Positions 37,601 through 43,600 of a stretch of 64,000 bases of DNA are shown piece after piece. The notes beneath the pieces were generated by a model that worked only from the letters and a program-made list of their open reading frames with translations, ran no database searches and had not been told where the DNA came from. This stretch comes from Euptelea pleiosperma. Lineage: Eukaryota > Streptophyta > Magnoliopsida > Ranunculales > Eupteleaceae. Each line of letters opens with the position of its first letter. The first letter of the stretch is position 1. Location of the stretch: the NCBI GenBank assembly GCA_035048495.1, contig CM068543.1, forward strand, positions 32,117,096-32,181,095, written 5' to 3'. Made by a program: the position numbers and the translations under genes.

Positions 37601-40600
37601 CTTTGGCATAACCGGCTAGGTCATGTACCCATGTCAGTCTTAAAGCGTGTCTTTCTTGCTTTCTCTTCTGTTTCTACAGTTCCCTTTCATTGTGAAACAT
37701 GTGAACTGGCAAAGCATTGTCGTTCTACTTTTTCCATTAATTAGAATAAAAGTATTACTCCTTTTTCTATTATGCATTTTGATGTGTGGGGCCCCGCGCC
37801 CGTGACTTCTTTGTTTGGATATTAGTATTTTGTTACCTTTGTGGATGACTTTAGTGGTTGTACCTAGGTGTACCTTATGTGAACCAAAGATATTGTATTC
37901 TCCATTTTTTCAGGAGTTCCATAAGTTGGTTACCACTCAGTTCCATACCTCTCTCAAGATTCTTCGCTCTGGCAATGGGGGGAATACCTAGATAACGGCC
38001 TTAAATCCTACTTTGCATCTCATGGCATTGTTCATCAGACCTCATGCCCTTCCACACCTCAATAGAATGGGACTGCTAAGAGAAAAAACCGTCACCTTCT
38101 TGAAGTTGAGCTTGCTCTCCGGTTAGGCATGCAGGTTCCAAAACACTATTGGTCTGGGTCTGTCTTACTTGCAACTTACCTCATCAATCGTATGCCCTCT
38201 CGGGTTCTAGGATTTCAGACTCCCCTATCTCTCCTGATTCCTGACCGTCCGGCTTTCGTTGTTCCTCCAAAAGGTCTTTGGGTGTGTTTGCTATGTCCAA
38301 ATTCATCGTTCTTCGAGGGCCAAGTTAGATCCGCGGGCCTTGAAGTGCATCTTCTTGGGGTACCCCTCCAATAAAAAGGGGTACAAATGTTATCACCCTG
38401 CTACCCGTCGTCGCTTCATCTCTATGGATGTCACCTTCGCTGAGTCCATCCCTTTCTTTGGTGAGCAAACCTCTTTTCAAGGGGAGCATGATGTTGTAGA
38501 AGAGAGTGTCCCCAGCCCTATGCATGTCCCTATTCCTACGTCGGCTTGTATTCCTATGCCAGGACCTCAGTCTAGTGATAAGGACACTTCCACTACTGCA
38601 GCTGATGTGCGTGTATATGTTAGAACCAAGAAGAAAAGACAAGCCACTGTTCATGCGCCTACATCTGCGAGTCTCCCCTTGCATCCAGTTCCAGATATTG
38701 CCTGTCCCTGCCTTAGTTCCTTTTGCTATTCTTGAGCCACATGCATCTCCTACTTTTGATTATCATATGAACATTGATATTGACCTCCCTATTGCACTTC
38801 GGAAGGGTGTACGTACTTGTACTGAACATCCTACTTCACATTATGTCTCTTATCAGTCTCTGTCTCCGTCATATCAGAATTTTGTCGGTATTGCATCCTC
38901 TATCTTTTTGCCTTCCTGGGTCGAAGATGCACTTAGTCACCTAAAGTAAAAAGAAGCTATGATGGATGAAATGCAGGCTCTCCAGAAGAACAAAACATGG
39001 TAACATGTTCAACTACCTAGAGGAAAGAAACCTGCGGGGTGCAAATCGGTCTTTACAGTGGAGCATAAAGCTGACGGGTTAGTCGAACAATACAAGGCAT
39101 GACTCGTAGCACCTGTAGCCATATGGATTCACTCAGACATATGGGATAGACTATCAAGAGACTTTTGCACCTGTGGCCAAGATGAACTCAGTCAGAGTTC
39201 TTCTATCCTTAGTTGCCAACATGTCCTGGCCATTGCATCAACTAGATGTGAAGAATGCCTTTCTACATGGAAATCTGACAAAAGAGGTGTACATGAAACT
39301 ACCACCTAGGTTGACACTTGCTGGAAGTAACGACAAGGTGTGCAAGTCAAGGAAAGCCCTGTATGGGCTAAACCAGTCTCCAAGGGCATGGTTCGAGCGG
39401 TTTAGCAGTGCGATCAGACTAATGAGCTAAAAGCAGAGTCAGGCCAATCACACGTTTGTGAAGCACCAGCAAACCAGTACCACGACATTGATCGTCTATG
39501 TTGATGGCATTGTCATCACTGGAAATGATCCCAAGGAGATAAAGCAGATGAAGACCTTCTTGTCCTTGGAGTTTGAGATAGGATTTGGGGCCACTAAAAT
39601 ACTTCCTGGGGATTGAAGTTGCATATCTCAACGGAAGTATGTATTAGACCTTCTAGATGAAACTAGGTATTTGGGAGCTCGACCAGCAGATACTCCAATA
39701 GATTAGAACCATCGGTTGAATTCTGAGGAGGGCGACACTCTTGAGGATATCACTATGTTGCAGCGATTGGTTGGCAGGCTGATCTACTTGGCACACACTC
39801 GTCCGGATATTGCGTACGTTGTGTGTTATCAATCAGTTTATGCATACACCACGGTCATCACATCTTAAGGCAGCTCAAAGAGTTCTTTGGTACCTCAAGG
39901 GCTCTCCAAGTCGTTGAATATTGTTCAGGCGATATTGACACTTTAGAGTGGAAGTATATACTGACGCAGATTGGGCAGGTTCAGTTATTGATCGTCGGTC
40001 TACGTCAGGATATTGTACCCTTGTTAGAGGAAACATTGTTTCTTGGCGAAGCAAGAAACAGCCAGTTGTAACTCGATCTAGTGCAAAGGCAGAATTTCAC
40101 TCTATGGCACATGGTGTGTGCGGACTCCTTTGGTTGAGGACCATGCTTGAGGAACTGGGACTCCAGGTGACAAAGCCGATGAGCCTCTACTGTGATAACA
40201 AATCCGCCATCAGCATTGCTCACAACCCAATCCAGCATGATAGGACCAAGCATACTAAAGTTGATCGTCTCTTTAACAATGATTGATTTGTACTCCGTAT
40301 GTGAGAACACATGAGCAGGTTACTGACATACTCACAAAGGGGGTGAACAAGTCTATTCTTCATACATTGGCTGGCAAGCTGGGCATGATAGATATCTTCA
40401 AACCAGCTTGAGGGCAGTGTTGGAGTTTATGTAATACGCCCACATGGGTGTATCAAGTGGGTTGCGTCCCAATTCCCACGTGGGTGTTCTTTTTGGGTTA
40501 TCACTATTCATATGAATAGTGCCACGTGAATAGTGCTACTCTTTTGTAAGGGTTCTCCCCATCATATATTATATACAATGTTCTCTCCTCTTCCCACAAC

Positions 40601-43600
40601 TTCTCTCTCTAACCCTAATCTCATTGTCCACCTTCTTCCACCTCCATTACACTTTTCCCCTCTTCTCTCTACAACCTTCATCTACTGGTTACAACCTTAT
40701 TTACAACTTTATTTACAAAAGTACTTGAGGCCTGCCTTGCCATACCCAAGTAAAATAGGAGAAAACACAACTTCTATTGCCTCCTACGTTTTCACTCTCT
40801 AACAAAATTCCAGCTCCACCATCATGTCCTCACTTCATTTTGCTACATCATGCTTGCATTTCATTCTATGAGCAAAACTGTGTTATTATAGGTATAGGAC
40901 AAACCGACAAACTATCTGCGATGATCATGAAAATGTCCTTTTGTGCAAATTTGACCTTGGTATGAGGAGTACTTTGATTTAAATGATCCATTTTTGCATT
41001 GCTTAAGATTCATTTGCAGTTAGATTTTATCGTTATTTGTGGGGGCCTCATGAAAGAAAACCAATTATGTAACAGTGTGCTCCATTTTTCATAAACTCGC
41101 AATGTTTGACACTTGTGAGTGTTAAAGGCAGGGCAAAGTGGATACAAGTAATGTGAAATTTTACACCTTTAGGATAATGATGGGTCAAAGATAGACGATT
41201 GGAAAAGCTTCCAGCCCCACGAGAGGTGAAAGAAGGGAATGAATCTGAAACTCTGTTTGCACAAGAAGAATGTGAGATGATTAGTGGAACATCTAAGATC
41301 ACACTTTAGAGGGTTGAGATTTATTTAATTAGTTCTAGACATGTTAATATATTTCATGCTAACTACTGACTGCAGTGCATCATAGCTTCAACACAAGAGC
41401 ATTGACGCTATATGAGAGTGCCATTAAAATTAAAATAAAGAGTACAGGGGCAAATGTTATATAATGATAAAAAGAAGACACATACTTATCAAAAAAGAAG
41501 AAGAAGAAGAAGACACATGCGCAGTTGTACAAGTTAAGATGGTAATGCACTAACCATATTTTCATGGTCAGCGGCAATCTTATTTGTGCACAAATACACG
41601 GCTGGTAGCACATCTTTAGGTGACAGGGAAAGCAAGCTGTATAATAAGAGGCATTGCAAGCAAACAATTTTCCCCAAAATACGTCAGTAATACTGTAGCG
41701 GACTCCCTTGAAAAGACAGTGAATTCCCATAGCAAGAAAAACTGATAGAAGAAATGAGACAATGCTACCCATCAACAACCAACCTTCTAAACATGTTGCA
41801 CAGCATACTGGTAGCTTTAATCTTGCCTCTTTCCCCCTCCACCAGATCAAATGTCCGTGCAAGATGTAGATATGGAGCAGGCTGTCCAGCCCTCCAGCAT
41901 GCTGCAAATGCATTACATCATTATGCAAGATTCCAAACGGAAAATTCCTACCAACAGAGGTACGGTAAATAATGCAATTTCAGTTAACTTCTCAACCGAA
42001 TAGAAGAGACAACAGAAGCACCAACCATGCTCAACAGGAGAATACTTTTCTTGTGGTAACAAAACAAGAGTTGCAGTTGCATCCCCTGTGGAAAGCCCTT
42101 GTACAAATAAATTAGGCATATTAGCTGTCTCCTCAGATGATTTTCTTTCATTCCCAGCAGAGCAGTTATTAACACAGCATTGAGTTTGAACTGATTTGCT
42201 GCAGAATGCTAAACTCCCTTCTTTCTCCTCAAGGTCACCACCAGAATTACTATAATATAAATCCAGTGCCACATTAATATCTCCTTTTGCCTTCTCTAGC
42301 ATAGAGCCAGCATTGCTTCTTGATACACAGCCATTTAGAACCTGAAGAAACTGATCTAATTCCTCTTTGTATGGTTCAATAGTGTCATTTGCCAACAAAT
42401 TCCCATTATTTGGGCATTGCTCAGCAGTAGCAGTACTAACACCACCAACTTGTGAAGCATTGGGTGCAAGTTTACAGAAGAACTTCGTTATTGTAGATTG
42501 TTTGGACCCACTAGATTCCAGAGTAGAACTGTGTTTTACTTTCTTGTTTGGCTTATTATCAAGGCCTGACACTCTTTTAGTGGGAGAAACAGTGCTCTTA
42601 ATTGAACGCCTTATATTGGGTGACTTCTTGTGTTGACTTAAAGTGCTTATACTTCCATCAGGATTGTCACCAATAGGTACTAGTTCAGCAAGTAAAGCAG
42701 AATCACTCAGTGAACTTGCTTGAGAGATAGCAATGGACTTAGTAGAAACAATTACCTGCTCATGAAACTCCGTTTCACGTTCATAAAAATTAGAAACTGC
42801 TTCAACAATATTTCCACCTGACTTAGTAAGCAGATCTCTCATCTGATCCTGGGTAACCCAACCAGGCAAACAATCACGAAGGTCTTGTATCATTCCCTCT
42901 GTATATTTTTCATTCAGCACAGCTGAATCTTGCAAACCAGGATCTTGCACCAAAGAGACCGAGTCCAACACAAACCCCGGATCAGTATTATTAGGAGTTT
43001 CCAAAAGCTCTTTTGGAGGCTTGATCTCTTTCTCCTTGTTCGGGTCAATATTGACATCATCTTCACCCTTATTATCCATGTCCCGTGACCTCCGATTAAA
43101 ACCCATCAAAAATTCTTGCTTGTTGGCCATTTCATCAACCAACCCAGAAAAATGCTTCCGCATTGCAATAGCATGCTTACTATCAAGTTTATCAACATCC
43201 AAGCCCACTGTTGGGATAACATGCTTCGGTCTCAAGAATCTCACGTACTCTCTGAGCTCATCGTAGCTCGAATGTTCACTGTATGGTACAAGATGGATCT
43301 CAAATGAATCCTTAGACCTCACTGCAAACCCATCTCGCTTCACTTCATACATCCACCCCGTTGGAACAAAACCCACAACCTTCGAGTATCCTCTCTCAAT
43401 CATAATCTCCTTCATTTTTCCAAAATTAGGTCGAAAATAGGGCCAAGTCTCACCCAACACATTCCATCCAACCACATGAACATCACTCGCAGAAGCATCC
43501 TCTGTAAATATCTCATGTTCGCCAAACCCTAAAACGCACAAAAGTACCATTTTCTTACCAGCTACATGTATCTTACATTTACATCTACGTGAAATTTCCA

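Larger units (their letters stand above)
34774..40720 (+). mobile_element. copia family A element (A2), full length, decayed
   Basis: A 5947-bp plus-strand Ty1/copia element in LIG6 intron 3, antisense to the gene. LTRs are 34774-35150 and 40418-40720, with a perfect 5-bp target duplication GTACT at 34769-34773 and 40721-40725. The 3' LTR end carries a 12-bp duplication, and its last dinucleotide is AA instead of CA. The leader has two primer-binding-site copies 194 bp apart. The coding region is heavily damaged. Confidence 0.93.
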
